DNA of 52,817 bases from Rubrivivax sp. (GTDB taxonomy: Bacteria; Pseudomonadota; Gammaproteobacteria; Burkholderiales; Burkholderiaceae): NCBI GenBank assembly GCA_016790225.1, contig JAEUOZ010000057.1:1-52817 (forward strand), in the 5' to 3' direction. Within the stretch, counting starts at the first letter, position 1, and each line of letters opens with the position of its first letter. Positions 1 to 14,948 of the stretch are shown in pieces. The notes beneath the pieces were generated by a model. It worked only from the letters and a program-made list of their open reading frames with translations. It did no database searches and was not told the origin of the DNA. The translations under genes and the position numbers were made by a program.

Positions 1-890
1 AGCTTCTCCATGCCGGCGCGGAAGGCCGGGTGGTCGATGTCCAGCGAGATCGGGAACACCTGCTTGCTGATTTCGCTGGTGATGCGGAACACCTTGTAGT
101 CGTAGTCGGTGCTGTCCAGGCCCATCGCCTCGTGCAGCATCGGCCGGGTGTGGTCGCGCACGTACATCGTTGCGTACACCGCCAGCAGGAAGAAACGCAC
201 CCACAGCAGGTTGGCGCCGCGCAGCAATCCGGGTTGCGTGCGCATGATCAGCGCAAAGCTTTCGCCGTGGCGGAATTCGTCGTTGCACCAGCGCTCGAAC
301 CAGCGAAAGATCGGGTGGAAGCGCTTGTCGGGGTGCGCCTCCAGCTGGCGGAAGATGGTGATGTAGCGCGCGTAGCCGATCTTCTCGCTGAGGTAGGTGG
401 CGTAGAAGATGTACTTGGGCTTGAAGTAGGTGTAGTGCTTGCTGGCCTTGAGCTTGCCCAGATCGACGCCCAGGCCGTAGTCGCGCAGCGAGGCATTGAT
501 GAAGTTGGCGTGACGCGATTCGTCGCGCGTCAGGTAGGTCATCAGCTGCTTGATGTCGGGGTTGTCGACGTTCTTGCGGATCTCGTTGTAGAGCACGCAG
601 CCTGAGTATTCGCTGGTGATCGAGGAGACCAGGAAGTCCAGGAACTCCTGCTGCAGTGCGGGCGGCAGCTGCCGGATCTCCTGCTTGAAGCTTTCGTCCC
701 GCTGGAAGTGATCGTGGTTGTTGTCGCCTTCGTACTCGGCCATCATCACATCCCACTCGGCGCGCACGGGCCCGACGTCGATGCGGTCCATGGCCTTGTA
801 GTCTGTCGTGTAGAAGCGCGGGCTGATCAAGGTGCGGGCCTTGGCGCGTTCCATCACGTCATGGCGGCTTTCGATGGCGGTCGTGTTCAT
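1..890 (-). CDS. acsF: Aerobic Mg-protoporphyrin IX monomethyl ester cyclase (3' end outside window)
   Basis: Catalyses the oxygen-dependent formation of the isocyclic E ring of (bacterio)chlorophyll from Mg-protoporphyrin IX monomethyl ester. The reading frame runs off the left edge, so only the first 296 residues are seen. Two carboxylate-histidine di-iron motifs are visible: DESRH at residues 123-127 and DEFRHGE at 204-210, with a further glutamate-containing stretch [15 protein letters not shown] at 92-106, as in AcsF/CHL27 ferritin-like proteins. The ATG at 888-890 is preceded by an AGGAA-type ribosome site. It is the last visible gene of the bchF-to-acsF operon, 24 nt after puhC. Having the aerobic cyclase in the cluster implies pigment can be made when oxygen is present. 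The family assignment is firm; whether the C-terminus is intact cannot be judged. Confidence 0.95.
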   Translation of the reverse strand, partial: MNTTAIESRHDVMERAKARTLISPRFYTTDYKAMDRIDVGPVRAEWDVMMAEYEGDNNHDHFQRDESFKQEIRQLPPALQQEFLDFLVSSITSEYSGCVLYNEIRKNVDNPDIKQLMTYLTRDESRHANFINASLRDYGLGVDLGKLKASKHYTYFKPKYIFYATYLSEKIGYARYITIFRQLEAHPDKRFHPIFRWFERWCNDEFRHGESFALIMRTQPGLLRGANLLWVRFFLLAVYATMYVRDHTRPMLHEAMGLDSTDYDYKVFRITSEISKQVFPISLDIDHPAFRAGMEK

Positions 891-914
891 CGCGGGTTCC
901 TGCAGGTGGAAGGG

Positions 915-1412
915 TCAGCGCGCCGCAGCGGGCACGGGCAGGGTCAGCCAACGTGCAAACACCGCAGCGTTGGTGGGACCGAAGGATTCGAGGTCGATGC
1001 GGCGGCCGGTCTGCGCATCGTTCAGCGTGAGGCGGCCATCGGCTCGGGCGAGCAGTTCGAAGGGCTGGCTGTCCAGCGCAGCGGCGCCGGGGCCATCCTG
1101 CGTGGCCTGCCAGCGGCGGCGTTCACGGGCCATGCCGCGCAAGGTGCCGCGCAGGAAGCCCTGCTCGCCGTAGACCACCTCCAGCGTGGTGCCGGAGACG
1201 GCATCGATGATGGCCACACCCCCATCGGCACGGTCACGGAAGTGCAGCAGGCGCCGAGACACCGTGGAAGCATCGGGCGTCTGGGCGCGCCAGCCAGCCC
1301 AGCGGGCCAGCGCCACCGCCCCCAGGCTGCCGGCCAGCACGGCGCCCAGCGACAGCACGGCACGGCGCGGGACCAGCTCGGTGGGAGGTCTGGCGGAGGT
1401 GGAGCTGCTCAT
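915..1412 (-). CDS. puhC: Photosynthetic complex assembly protein PuhC
   Basis: 165 residues. An Arg-containing N-terminus (about 1-17) precedes one membrane span (about residues 18-38), then a periplasmic domain with the PuhC-type stretch LLHFRDRADGGVAIIDA near residue 55. PuhC proteins support assembly or reorganisation of the RC-LH1 core complex. The gene follows puhB after 58 nt and precedes acsF by 24 nt, in the usual puhA-puhB-puhC order. No strong ribosome site precedes the ATG at 1410-1412. The sequence is divergent but length, topology and position all fit. Confidence 0.85.
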   Translation of the reverse strand: MSSSTSARPPTELVPRRAVLSLGAVLAGSLGAVALARWAGWRAQTPDASTVSRRLLHFRDRADGGVAIIDAVSGTTLEVVYGEQGFLRGTLRGMARERRRWQATQDGPGAAALDSQPFELLARADGRLTLNDAQTGRRIDLESFGPTNAAVFARWLTLPVPAAAR

Positions 1413-1470
1413 GATGGACGTTGGGGTCGTGATGGCGTTGGCGAAAGGGCAGCTTGCAAGGTGCAGGGCC

Positions 1471-2163
1471 TCAGCCCGCCAGTGGATGTGTCATCGGGCC
1501 GACCAGGGGCCGCTCGCCGGCGGGCGTGTGGGGCGCGGATGCCGGCACCGCGGCGACCCGCTGGCCGTGGACCGCGCCCCAGGCTTCGGCGAGCTGTTGC
1601 GCCACACGCGGCGCATCAGCCAAGGCGCGCAGCATCGGCTGGGCGCGCGCCACTTTCCACGGCCGCACGTGCGGCCACAGTTGCAGCCAGGCGATGCGGG
1701 TGTCCGCCTCGAGCGTGAGCGCGATGTCACCGACCTGGCCGCCTGCGCGGTGCAGCGCCGCGCCTTCGATGCGGCGCAGCGGCAGGTTGAAGGCCACGGT
1801 CAGGACGATGCCGATGCGCATCACGACACGCAGGTTGGTGAGCGTATAGACCGTCGTGCGCGCCGTCAGCCAGGCCAGCAGCAGCACCAGGCCCAGGGCG
1901 AGGGCAAAGAGGGGCAGCAGCCAGGCCAGGCTGCGCAGGACCTCGGCGCCCGTGGCGCCATCGCCCAGCATCGAGGCCACGCGCCACACCGTCAGCACGG
2001 CGAAGTAGATCGCCAGCTTGTCGGCGTGGAAGGCGCTGCGCGCCAGACGCTGCCACTGCGGGTTGCCCTGCCACAGGATGCGCTCGCCCTGCGGCAGGCG
2101 TTCCGGCAGGCCGTACTGCGGCTCCAGTTCGTGTTCGCGCGCGACGTGCAGCGATCGGCTCAT
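1471..2163 (-). CDS. puhB: Photosynthetic complex assembly protein PuhB (PH domain)
   Basis: 230 residues. The N-terminus contains the PuhB hallmark LPQGERILWQGNP (about 22-34), followed by two membrane spans (about 50-65 and 80-103) and a bacterial PH-like domain beginning TVYTLTNLRVVMRIG. PuhB acts as a reaction-centre assembly factor in purple bacteria. The C-terminal tail of about 30 residues is Pro/Ala-rich. The gene starts 23 nt after the puhA stop, so it is very likely cotranscribed with it. Assignment rests on the motif, topology and the puhA neighbour. Confidence 0.9.
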   Translation of the reverse strand: MSRSLHVAREHELEPQYGLPERLPQGERILWQGNPQWQRLARSAFHADKLAIYFAVLTVWRVASMLGDGATGAEVLRSLAWLLPLFALALGLVLLLAWLTARTTVYTLTNLRVVMRIGIVLTVAFNLPLRRIEGAALHRAGGQVGDIALTLEADTRIAWLQLWPHVRPWKVARAQPMLRALADAPRVAQQLAEAWGAVHGQRVAAVPASAPHTPAGERPLVGPMTHPLAG

Positions 2164-2186
2164 GGCAAGGCTCTTGAAGTGAAAGG

Positions 2187-2951
2187 TCAGACCAGCGGGT
2201 CGGCGCGGTGGGCTTCGGCATACAGCAGCCCGCCGCCCCAGAAGGCGCAGATGCGCTCTTCCTCGTTCAGCGTCACGCGGTCGGTGTGGCGGGTGACGGG
2301 CACCTGCGACATCTGCTCGGCCAGCAGCGCCTTGACCGTCACGCCTTCACGCGTGATGCGGGCAAAGGGCATGGGCAGCAGCACCCGGACGGACGTCTGG
2401 TCAGCCCGCAGGGCCTCCACCTCGAGGTAGCGGAACATCAGCTCGCCCGCGTCGATCCACAGATCGACCACCGTGCCGCCGCGATCGCCGTAGACATCGA
2501 AGACGCCCATGCCGCGCGGATCCGGGTCACGCCCGGAGACGCCAAAACCGGGGCACAGCGACAGCGGCCGGATCTTGGGCACGCCGTGGTGATCCATATC
2601 CGGTTCATCCGGGCGCGGCGTCCACGCGCCCGGCCCGATGCCGGCCTGCAGCGGATCGCCCACCGGCTCCAGCGGCGAGGCCGGCGAATCGTAGACCGGC
2701 TGCGCCAGCGGCGTGGGATGCGGCGCCTCATCACGCGGCACCTGCACCTCGCGGCCATCGGCCATGCGGTAGATCTTGGGATCGGGGGCGCGCGGCCAGC
2801 CTTCGATGATGCCGCGGTCGGTATCCATCGGATACCCCTCGCGGTGGTTCTCGCGGATCAGGTAGTAGATGAGGCCGGCGAAGAAGGCCCAGAAGAGGTA
2901 GAGGACGAGCTGCGCAACATCCACGTAAGAGGTGATGGCTCCAGTGCCCAT
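2187..2951 (-). CDS. puhA: Photosynthetic reaction centre H subunit
   Basis: 254 residues. An N-terminal periplasmic stub (MGTGAITSYVDVAQ) leads into a single membrane helix (about 11-31) ending in YYLIRENHREGYP, the signature of RC-H, then a cytoplasmic PRC-barrel domain with the DPRGMGVFDVYGDRGG region. The H subunit caps the L/M dimer and shapes the proton path to QB. The frame is open upstream to 3086, but the ATG at 2949-2951 gives the normal RC-H N-terminus and has an AAGGAG site 7-8 nt before it, so this start is chosen. Spacing to lhaA is 17 nt. Confidence 0.97.
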   Translation of the reverse strand: MGTGAITSYVDVAQLVLYLFWAFFAGLIYYLIRENHREGYPMDTDRGIIEGWPRAPDPKIYRMADGREVQVPRDEAPHPTPLAQPVYDSPASPLEPVGDPLQAGIGPGAWTPRPDEPDMDHHGVPKIRPLSLCPGFGVSGRDPDPRGMGVFDVYGDRGGTVVDLWIDAGELMFRYLEVEALRADQTSVRVLLPMPFARITREGVTVKALLAEQMSQVPVTRHTDRVTLNEEERICAFWGGGLLYAEAHRADPLV

Positions 2952-2968
2952 GGCAGGCTCCTTCTTGG

Positions 2969-4423
2969 TCAGCCGGGAAGATCGGCAAGGCCGAGCCGCT
3001 GCGATGGCGGACGGCCGGGGGTGGCAGACGAACGGCGCCGCACCAGCGGCCCCAGGGCGATGAGCGTGGCAAACAGCAGCGCCCATTCGAGGTGATAGAC
3101 GACGCTGTAGCCGGTGACCGGGTCCTGCAGCACCTCGCCCAGCCAGCCAGCCTCGGCCAGCGAGCCGGCCAGATCACGCAGCAGACCGCCCAGGCCGACG
3201 GCGATGCCGGCGCAGGTGGCCTGCACGGCACCCCAGGCGCCCAGCACCATGCCGTTCAGGCCCTGGCCATCGTCCAGTTCCATCGCCGCGCTGAGCGTGC
3301 CCACCGCAAACAGGCCGCCGCCCACGCCGATGAGGATGGCGCCGGCGCGGAACAGGTTGGGCGCCTCCAGCGGCTCGGCAAAGATGACTGCGGAGAAGGC
3401 GAACACGCCGACCATCAGGCCGGCCGCGGCCACGCGATGCGGGTCGGCGCCCCGACTCAGCCAGCGAGCGGCCAGCGCAAAGGCCGACAGCGAACCCAGG
3501 GCCATCAGGCCCGTGAGCTGCGTGGTGGCGCTGACGCCCAGCTTGAGGATCTCGCCACCGTAGGGCTCCAGGATCACGTCCTGCATGTTGAAGGCCAGCG
3601 CCCCCAGGCCCACGGTGAGCAGAAAGCGCCGAACCTGCGGCCGGGCGGCAAAGCGCCGCCAGTGCGTGCGGAAGCGCTCCTGGGCCGGCGGCTGCTGCGC
3701 GCGCAGGCTGTTGCGCGGCTCCTGCTTCCACACCGCCAGCAGGTTCAGGAACACGCAGACCACCGCCGTACCCTGCACCACCTGGACCAGCCGCGTGTGC
3801 GTGTAGTCCTGCAGCAGCCAACCGTACACCGCACTGGCGCCCACCAGGCCCAACAGCAGCATCACGTACATCAGCGCCACCACGCGCGGCCGGGTGGCAG
3901 GTGCCGCCAGATCGGTGGCCAGCGCCAGACCCGCGGTCTGCACCACCTGGCCTCCCGCGCCCGCCATCAGGAAAGCCAGCGCCGCCGCCACGCGCCCGGC
4001 CCACAGCTGCAGCGGCGTGGTGCCGGTCAGCAGCACCAGCGCAAAAGGCATGATCGCCAGACCGCCAAAGACCAGCAGCGTGCCGACCCAGATGAAGGGC
4101 ACGCGCTTCCATCCGAGAAAGCTGCGGTGCAGATCGGACTTCAGCCCGATCAGCGCGCGGAACGGCGCCGCCAGCAGCGGCAGCGCCAGCATCGCGGCCA
4201 CCAGCCAGGCGGCCACGCTCAGCTCGACGATCATCACGCGGTTCAGCGTGCCGACCATCAGCGCCGCCACGGCCCCCACCGAGACCTGGAACAGCGACAG
4301 GCGCGCCAGGCGGCCCAGCGGCAGATCGGGGCTGGCCGCATCGGCAAACGGCAGGTAGCGCGTGGCCACGCGCGTCCAGTCGATGACCGGCAGGCCGCGG
4401 CGAAGGCTGATCAGACGGCTCAT
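2969..4423 (-). CDS. lhaA: LhaA, PucC/BCH-family light-harvesting 1 assembly transporter
   Basis: 484 residues, about 12 predicted membrane helices, member of the BCH1/PucC branch of the major facilitator family. Recognisable stretches are RLSLFQVSVGAVAALMVGTL near residue 40 and GWKRVPFIWVGTLL near 105, followed by paired hydrophobic helices. LhaA homologues promote LH1 assembly, probably by delivering bacteriochlorophyll to the antenna polypeptides. The start overlaps the bchM stop by 4 nt (4420-4423), and puhA follows, the order typical of purple bacteria. A second family member lies at 17399, so two PucC-type proteins are encoded in this cluster. Confidence 0.92.
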   Translation of the reverse strand: MSRLISLRRGLPVIDWTRVATRYLPFADAASPDLPLGRLARLSLFQVSVGAVAALMVGTLNRVMIVELSVAAWLVAAMLALPLLAAPFRALIGLKSDLHRSFLGWKRVPFIWVGTLLVFGGLAIMPFALVLLTGTTPLQLWAGRVAAALAFLMAGAGGQVVQTAGLALATDLAAPATRPRVVALMYVMLLLGLVGASAVYGWLLQDYTHTRLVQVVQGTAVVCVFLNLLAVWKQEPRNSLRAQQPPAQERFRTHWRRFAARPQVRRFLLTVGLGALAFNMQDVILEPYGGEILKLGVSATTQLTGLMALGSLSAFALAARWLSRGADPHRVAAAGLMVGVFAFSAVIFAEPLEAPNLFRAGAILIGVGGGLFAVGTLSAAMELDDGQGLNGMVLGAWGAVQATCAGIAVGLGGLLRDLAGSLAEAGWLGEVLQDPVTGYSVVYHLEWALLFATLIALGPLVRRRSSATPGRPPSQRLGLADLPG

Positions 4424-5142
4424 GAAGCCTTCCGGGTCATCTCGAAGGCCTGCGAGGTGTAGAACCCGCTGGACACGCGGTGGCTGCGGCCGGCAGACCA
4501 GGCGGCCAGCGCGGGCTCATCCTGCAGCTGCCGGCGCAGCCCGCGTTCGGCCACGGGCACGATCGCCGGCGCACGATCGGCCCGCGGAAACAGCCGGCCC
4601 ACGGCGTGCATGGCCATCAACGGCGGCGTGCTGGGCGCGAAGGTGAAGAGCATCGATCCCATCACCCGCGGCGCCCAGGCCTTGAGCACGCGCAGCGCAT
4701 CGGCGGCGTCGTAGTGGATCAGCGAGTCCATCGCCACCACGTGATCGAAGAGGCCCAGCGCCGGGTCGGTCATGTCGCCGCTGCAGAACTGGATGTGGCC
4801 GCTGCCGGCGGAGGCGTCCAGCTGCCTGGCCACGCGCTCCTCGGCCACGCGCACCAGCGAGGGCGACAGGTCGATGGCCACGACCACCGCACCGCGGCGC
4901 GCCGCCTCGATGGCAAACGCCCCGGTTCCGCAGCCGGCGTCCAGGATGCGAAGCCCGTGCAGATCGGCCGGCAGCCAGGACAGCAGCGACTCGCGCATGC
5001 GGTCGCGCCCCGCGCGCACGGTGGCGCGGATGCCGCTCACCGGTGCGGTGGAGGTGAGCTGCTCCCAGGCCTGGGTCGCGGTGCGGTCGAAATAGGTCTC
5101 GATCTGGCTTCGCCGCTGAACATAGGTGTTGGGGATGTGCAT
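4420..5142 (-). CDS. bchM: Mg-protoporphyrin IX O-methyltransferase
   Basis: Transfers methyl from S-adenosylmethionine to the C13 propionate of Mg-protoporphyrin IX, giving the substrate of the AcsF cyclase. The protein has 240 residues from the chosen start. The class I methyltransferase motif LRILDAGCGTGAFAIEAARR is followed by VVAIDLSPSLVRVAEERV, and FDHVVAMDSLIHY is the post-motif strand. An in-frame ATG lies 30 nt further upstream (5172), overlapping the bchL stop, but only the ATG at 5140-5142 has an AAAGGA ribosome site, and MHIPNTYVQRR resembles known BchM N-termini. The gene sits between bchL and lhaA. Confidence 0.94.
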   Translation of the reverse strand: MHIPNTYVQRRSQIETYFDRTATQAWEQLTSTAPVSGIRATVRAGRDRMRESLLSWLPADLHGLRILDAGCGTGAFAIEAARRGAVVVAIDLSPSLVRVAEERVARQLDASAGSGHIQFCSGDMTDPALGLFDHVVAMDSLIHYDAADALRVLKAWAPRVMGSMLFTFAPSTPPLMAMHAVGRLFPRADRAPAIVPVAERGLRRQLQDEPALAAWSAGRSHRVSSGFYTSQAFEMTRKAS

Positions 5143-5173
5143 GCTGTCGTCCTTTGCTGCCTCGGGCCCCATC

Positions 5174-9981
<4,808 letters not shown>

Positions 9982-10007
<26 letters not shown>

Positions 10008-11655
10008 CGTAGAGCGTCTCCAGGGTGATGGTGGCCAGGCCGCGCTCGCGGGCATAGCTTTCGGTATTGCGCCGGGCCTTGCCGCGCACGAAGAAGGGGA
10101 TCTTGCCGAGCTCGCGTTCGGCCTCCGTGCTCCACACGGGCTGCGCGGGCGGGTTCGCGGCGGCCGCCGGGCTTGCCGGGCTCGGCGTGATCGACAGGGC
10201 GGCTGGCGCGGCGCTGGACGCGAGGTCAGCCGCAGGAGCGGCTGGCGGATCTGCAGTGTTGGCCTGCGGCGTCGCGGCGGCCGCCGCAGCGGCCTGCGCG
10301 CTCTGGATCGCCGAAGCCGCGAGGGCGGCTGCGTGCCCCAGGTGCGAGGCGCCGGCCCCTTCGTGGAACTCGAAGTCCTCGCGGAACATGCGCAGCAGGT
10401 GCTCTTCCAGGCCCATCATCAGCGGATGCACCCAGGTGTCGAAGATCACGTTCGCACCTTCGAATCCCATCTGCGGCGAATGGCGGGCCGGAAAGTCCTG
10501 CACATGCACCGGTGCCGAGATCACCGCGCAAGGCACGCCCAGGCGCTTGGCGATATGGCGCTCCATCTGCGTACCCAGCACCAGCTCGGGCTGCAGTTCG
10601 CTCACGCGGGCCTCGACCTCGAGGTAATCGTCGGTGATCAGCGGCTCGACACCGTAGCGGGCTGCCGCCTCGCGGATCTCGCGGGCGAATTCGCGGCTGT
10701 AGGTGCCCAGCCCGACGACCGAGAAACCCAGTTCCTCGCTGGCCACACGGGCTGCGGCCACCGCATGCGTGGCGTCGCCGAAGATGAAGACACGCTTGCC
10801 GGTGAGGTAGGTGGAATCGACCGAGCGTGCATACCAGCGGGCGCGCGGCTCGGCCATCGCCAGGCCCTGCGCCGGATCGATCTGCGCCAGCTGGCAGACC
10901 TCGGCGATGAACTCACGCGTGGCCTTGGCGCCGATCGGGATGGTGCGCGTGAAGGGCTGGCGGTGCGTGCGCTGCAGCCACTGGGCTGCCGTGCCGGCGA
11001 TTTCCGGGTACAGCACGACGTTGAAGTGGGCTTCGCCCAGCCGCGCCAGATCGGCCGGCGTGGCGTCCATCGGCGCAACCACCTGGACGGCGATGCCCAG
11101 CTGCTCCAGCAGGGCGCGGATCTCGCGCAGATCGTCGCGGTGGCGAAAGCCCAGTGCCGCCGGGCCCAGGATGTTGCAGCACGGCTGGGCCGTGCGTTCA
11201 CGCGGCTGCGCAGGCGCCGGGCAGAGGGTGCGCACGAGGCGGTAGAAGGTCTCGGCGGCGGCCCAGTTCTCCTTGCGCTGGTAGGCGGGCAGCTCCAGCG
11301 GAATCACCGGCACGCCCAGCTCCAGCGTTGCGGCCAGGCCGCCCGGATCGTCCTGGATGAGTTCGGCCGTGCACGAGGCGCCCACCAGCAGCGCCTGCGG
11401 CTGGAAGCGCAGCACGGCAGCGCGGGCCGCTTCCTTGAACAGCTCGGCCGTGTCGCTGCCCAGATCGCGGGCCTGGAAGGTGGTGTAGCTCACCGGCGGG
11501 CGCTCGCTGCGCCGCTCGATCATCGTGAACAGCAGGTCGGCGTAGGTGTCACCCTGCGGCGCGTGCAGCACGTAGTGCACGCCCTTCATGGCCGTGGCGA
11601 TGCGCATTGCGCCCACGTGGGTGGGGCCTTCGTAGGTCCACAGGGTCAGTTGCAT
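9982..11655 (-). CDS. bchB: Dark-operative protochlorophyllide reductase subunit B
   Basis: 557 residues, NifK-like half of the catalytic BchNB tetramer. The N-terminus [20 protein letters not shown] and aspartate D36 (in QGDTYAD) are present; D36 is the unusual fourth ligand of the NB [4Fe-4S] cluster in this family. [18 protein letters not shown] follows near residue 90. The C-terminal helical PCP-reductase domain begins after [16 protein letters not shown]. Between core and tail, at about residues 430-505, lies a long Ala/Pro-rich segment that family members usually have only in short form. The gene starts 31 nt after bchN with an AAGGAAGG site, and its 3' end overlaps bchH. Confidence 0.96.
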
Positions 11656-11686
11656 GTGCGCCCTTGCCTTCCTTGCGGTGTGCCGC

Positions 11687-13521
<1,835 letters not shown>

Positions 13522-13543
13522 GTGGGTGGCTCGGTTGATCGTC

Positions 13544-13572
13544 AGACTAGACCCCCGAGATACAGATGTCAA
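13544..13572 (-). promoter_or_regulatory. bchF operon sigma-70-type promoter
   Basis: Read on the minus strand: TTGACA (13572-13567), 17-bp spacer, TAGTCT (13549-13544). Transcription would start near 13537, about 15 nt before the GTG at 13521. The -35 is a perfect consensus and forms the end of a PpsR-type site. Confidence 0.7.
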
Positions 13573-13600
13573 TCCGAAATGACGTCAACTTGGCGTGACA
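13567..13600 (-). promoter_or_regulatory. Two abutting PpsR/CrtJ-type operators at bchF
   Basis: On the minus strand, TGT-N12-ACG covers 13600-13583 and CGT-N12-ACA covers 13584-13567. Each matches the PpsR consensus TGT-N12-ACA at 5 of 6 defined bases, and they share two bases. The second site contains the whole -35 hexamer TTGACA, and the first contains a TTGACG. This is consistent with aerobic repression of the entire 13-kb operon. The binding call is inference from the motif and the presence of ppsR 1.4 kb away. Confidence 0.6.
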
Positions 13601-13694
13601 CTCTGGATTGCGGCAGCATAGGGTTCGCCCGCCCCTCGGCTCTGGTCCGAACGATGCAGACTCGACCGGCGCGCAAGGAGTGCTCGGTTTTTCT

Positions 13695-13723
13695 TTGACG
13701 GACGGCCGAGTCAGGAGTACAAA
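13695..13723 (+). promoter_or_regulatory. Probable ppaA promoter
   Basis: TTGACG (13695-13700), 17-bp spacer, TACAAA (13718-13723). It lies about 135 nt before the ppaA ATG. No TGT-N12-ACA site overlaps it, unlike the pigment-gene promoters in this window, so ppaA may not be under PpsR control here. Confidence 0.45.
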
Positions 13724-13856
13724 CAGTGACAACCCGGCGTGACGGGTCTCCGTGCAGTGGCGGGGGCATGTCGCAGTACAGGCGTGGTCGGTGAAGCAGC
13801 CGTTGGGGTGATCCACCCTCAGGCGCTTCGGCGGCCCTCAGGAGACGAGGAAGACG

Positions 13857-14738
13857 ATGTCCACATCACAGGCGTCCGAGGGCAGACCCATCACCGTGCT
13901 GACCGGGTCGGCCGTGTCGCACACGCGCAGCAGTTCGCGGGCCGCGATGGCGCGCGCCTCGGCGGCGCACCAGGACACCCGCGAGCGCTTCGACCGGCTG
14001 AACCGCACCTTGCAGTCCGAGGTCATCCCACGGCTCGTTCGCCTGCACGAAGGCGAGCCGGCCAGCCTGGAACTGCTGGACGGCGAGCTGGGTCGTTTCG
14101 TGGACCTGCTGGTCAGCGGCAGCGATGGCGAAGTGAACGCCAGTGTCGATGCGCTGCACCGCCGAGGGCTCAGCGTGACGCAGGTCTTCACCCAGGTGCT
14201 CTCGCCCGCGGCGCGCCTCCTGGGCGAGCGCTGGGACGACGACCAGTGTGACTTTCCCACCGTGACGATCTGCCTGGGTCGCCTGCAGCGCCTGCTGCGC
14301 GAATGGGCGCCGGCCTTCAACCGCGAATGCGGCGGCGGTCCGAACGGGCGCAGCGTCTTGCTGGCGCAGCACCGCGAAGAGCAGCACAGCTTCGGCCTGT
14401 CGATGGTTGCAGAGTTCTTCCGCGCCGACGGCTGGTCGGTGCTGGGCGGCGTGGGCGCGGCCGTGCCGGACCTGGTGGCGCGCGTCAACCGAGAGTGGTT
14501 TGACGTGCTGGGCATCTCCATCGGTACGGACCTGCGCGTGGAATGGCTGAGGGAGCAGGTCGTCCGCGCGCGCGCCGGCTCGCGCAACCCGCATCTGCTG
14601 GTGCTGGTGGGCGGCCCGATCTTCCTGGTCAAGCCGCAGCTGGCAGCCACCATCGGCGCCGATGCCGCCTGCGAAGACGGCAGCCTCGCGCCGGCGCTCT
14701 GTGCACGGCTCTTGAAGGCCCGCCAACAGGCCGCCTGA
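13857..14738 (+). CDS. ppaA: PpaA/AerR family photosynthesis regulator (B12-binding-like domain)
   Basis: 293 residues. A helical cap-like region (about 45-150, RFDRLNRTLQSEVIPRLVRL; LLGERWDDDQCDFPTVTICL) precedes a cobalamin-binding-type domain. The DxHxxG motif of B12 proteins appears as EEQHSFG, keeping the histidine. DVLGISIGTDL and LVLVGGPIFL are the following strands. In Rhodobacter, AerR/PpaA proteins antagonise PpsR/CrtJ and have been reported to bind cobalamin or heme. The location next to ppsR is the standard arrangement. A purine-rich GAGGAAGACG site precedes the ATG. The 45-residue N-terminal Ser/Arg/Ala-rich segment is probably disordered. Whether cobalamin binds cannot be told from sequence. 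Confidence 0.9.
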   Translation: MSTSQASEGRPITVLTGSAVSHTRSSSRAAMARASAAHQDTRERFDRLNRTLQSEVIPRLVRLHEGEPASLELLDGELGRFVDLLVSGSDGEVNASVDALHRRGLSVTQVFTQVLSPAARLLGERWDDDQCDFPTVTICLGRLQRLLREWAPAFNRECGGGPNGRSVLLAQHREEQHSFGLSMVAEFFRADGWSVLGGVGAAVPDLVARVNREWFDVLGISIGTDLRVEWLREQVVRARAGSRNPHLLVLVGGPIFLVKPQLAATIGADAACEDGSLAPALCARLLKARQQAA

Positions 14739-14948
14739 GCGCGCGGGTTTTCTGCGGCGCTCGCCCGCCCTGGATGTGGGCAACCCCGCTTGCCGGCAAT
14801 CACGGCCACGGCGGCTGCGCGCCAAGGACGGGTTTCCGTGCCGCGTCTGCGAGAATGACGCTCACGCGGGCCTGCATCGGCCCGCATGCTCCACAACAAC
14901 CACCCGCGGTCACACCCGGGATTGCCGCCCAGAGAGGGGCGATCGCCG

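Larger units (their letters stand above)
13522..13856. other. Divergent bchF/ppaA intergenic region
   Basis: About 335 bp without a gene. It holds the bchF promoter and operators (13544-13600) and a probable ppaA promoter (13695-13723). Two direct copies of CGGCGTGAC-like sequence, around 13592 and 13733, are also present; their meaning is unknown. Confidence 0.6.

Noticed and set aside
13522..13572. TTG at 13570-13572 as bchF start
   Set aside because: The codon is the first triplet of the -35 TTGACA, so it would not be in the transcript from that promoter.
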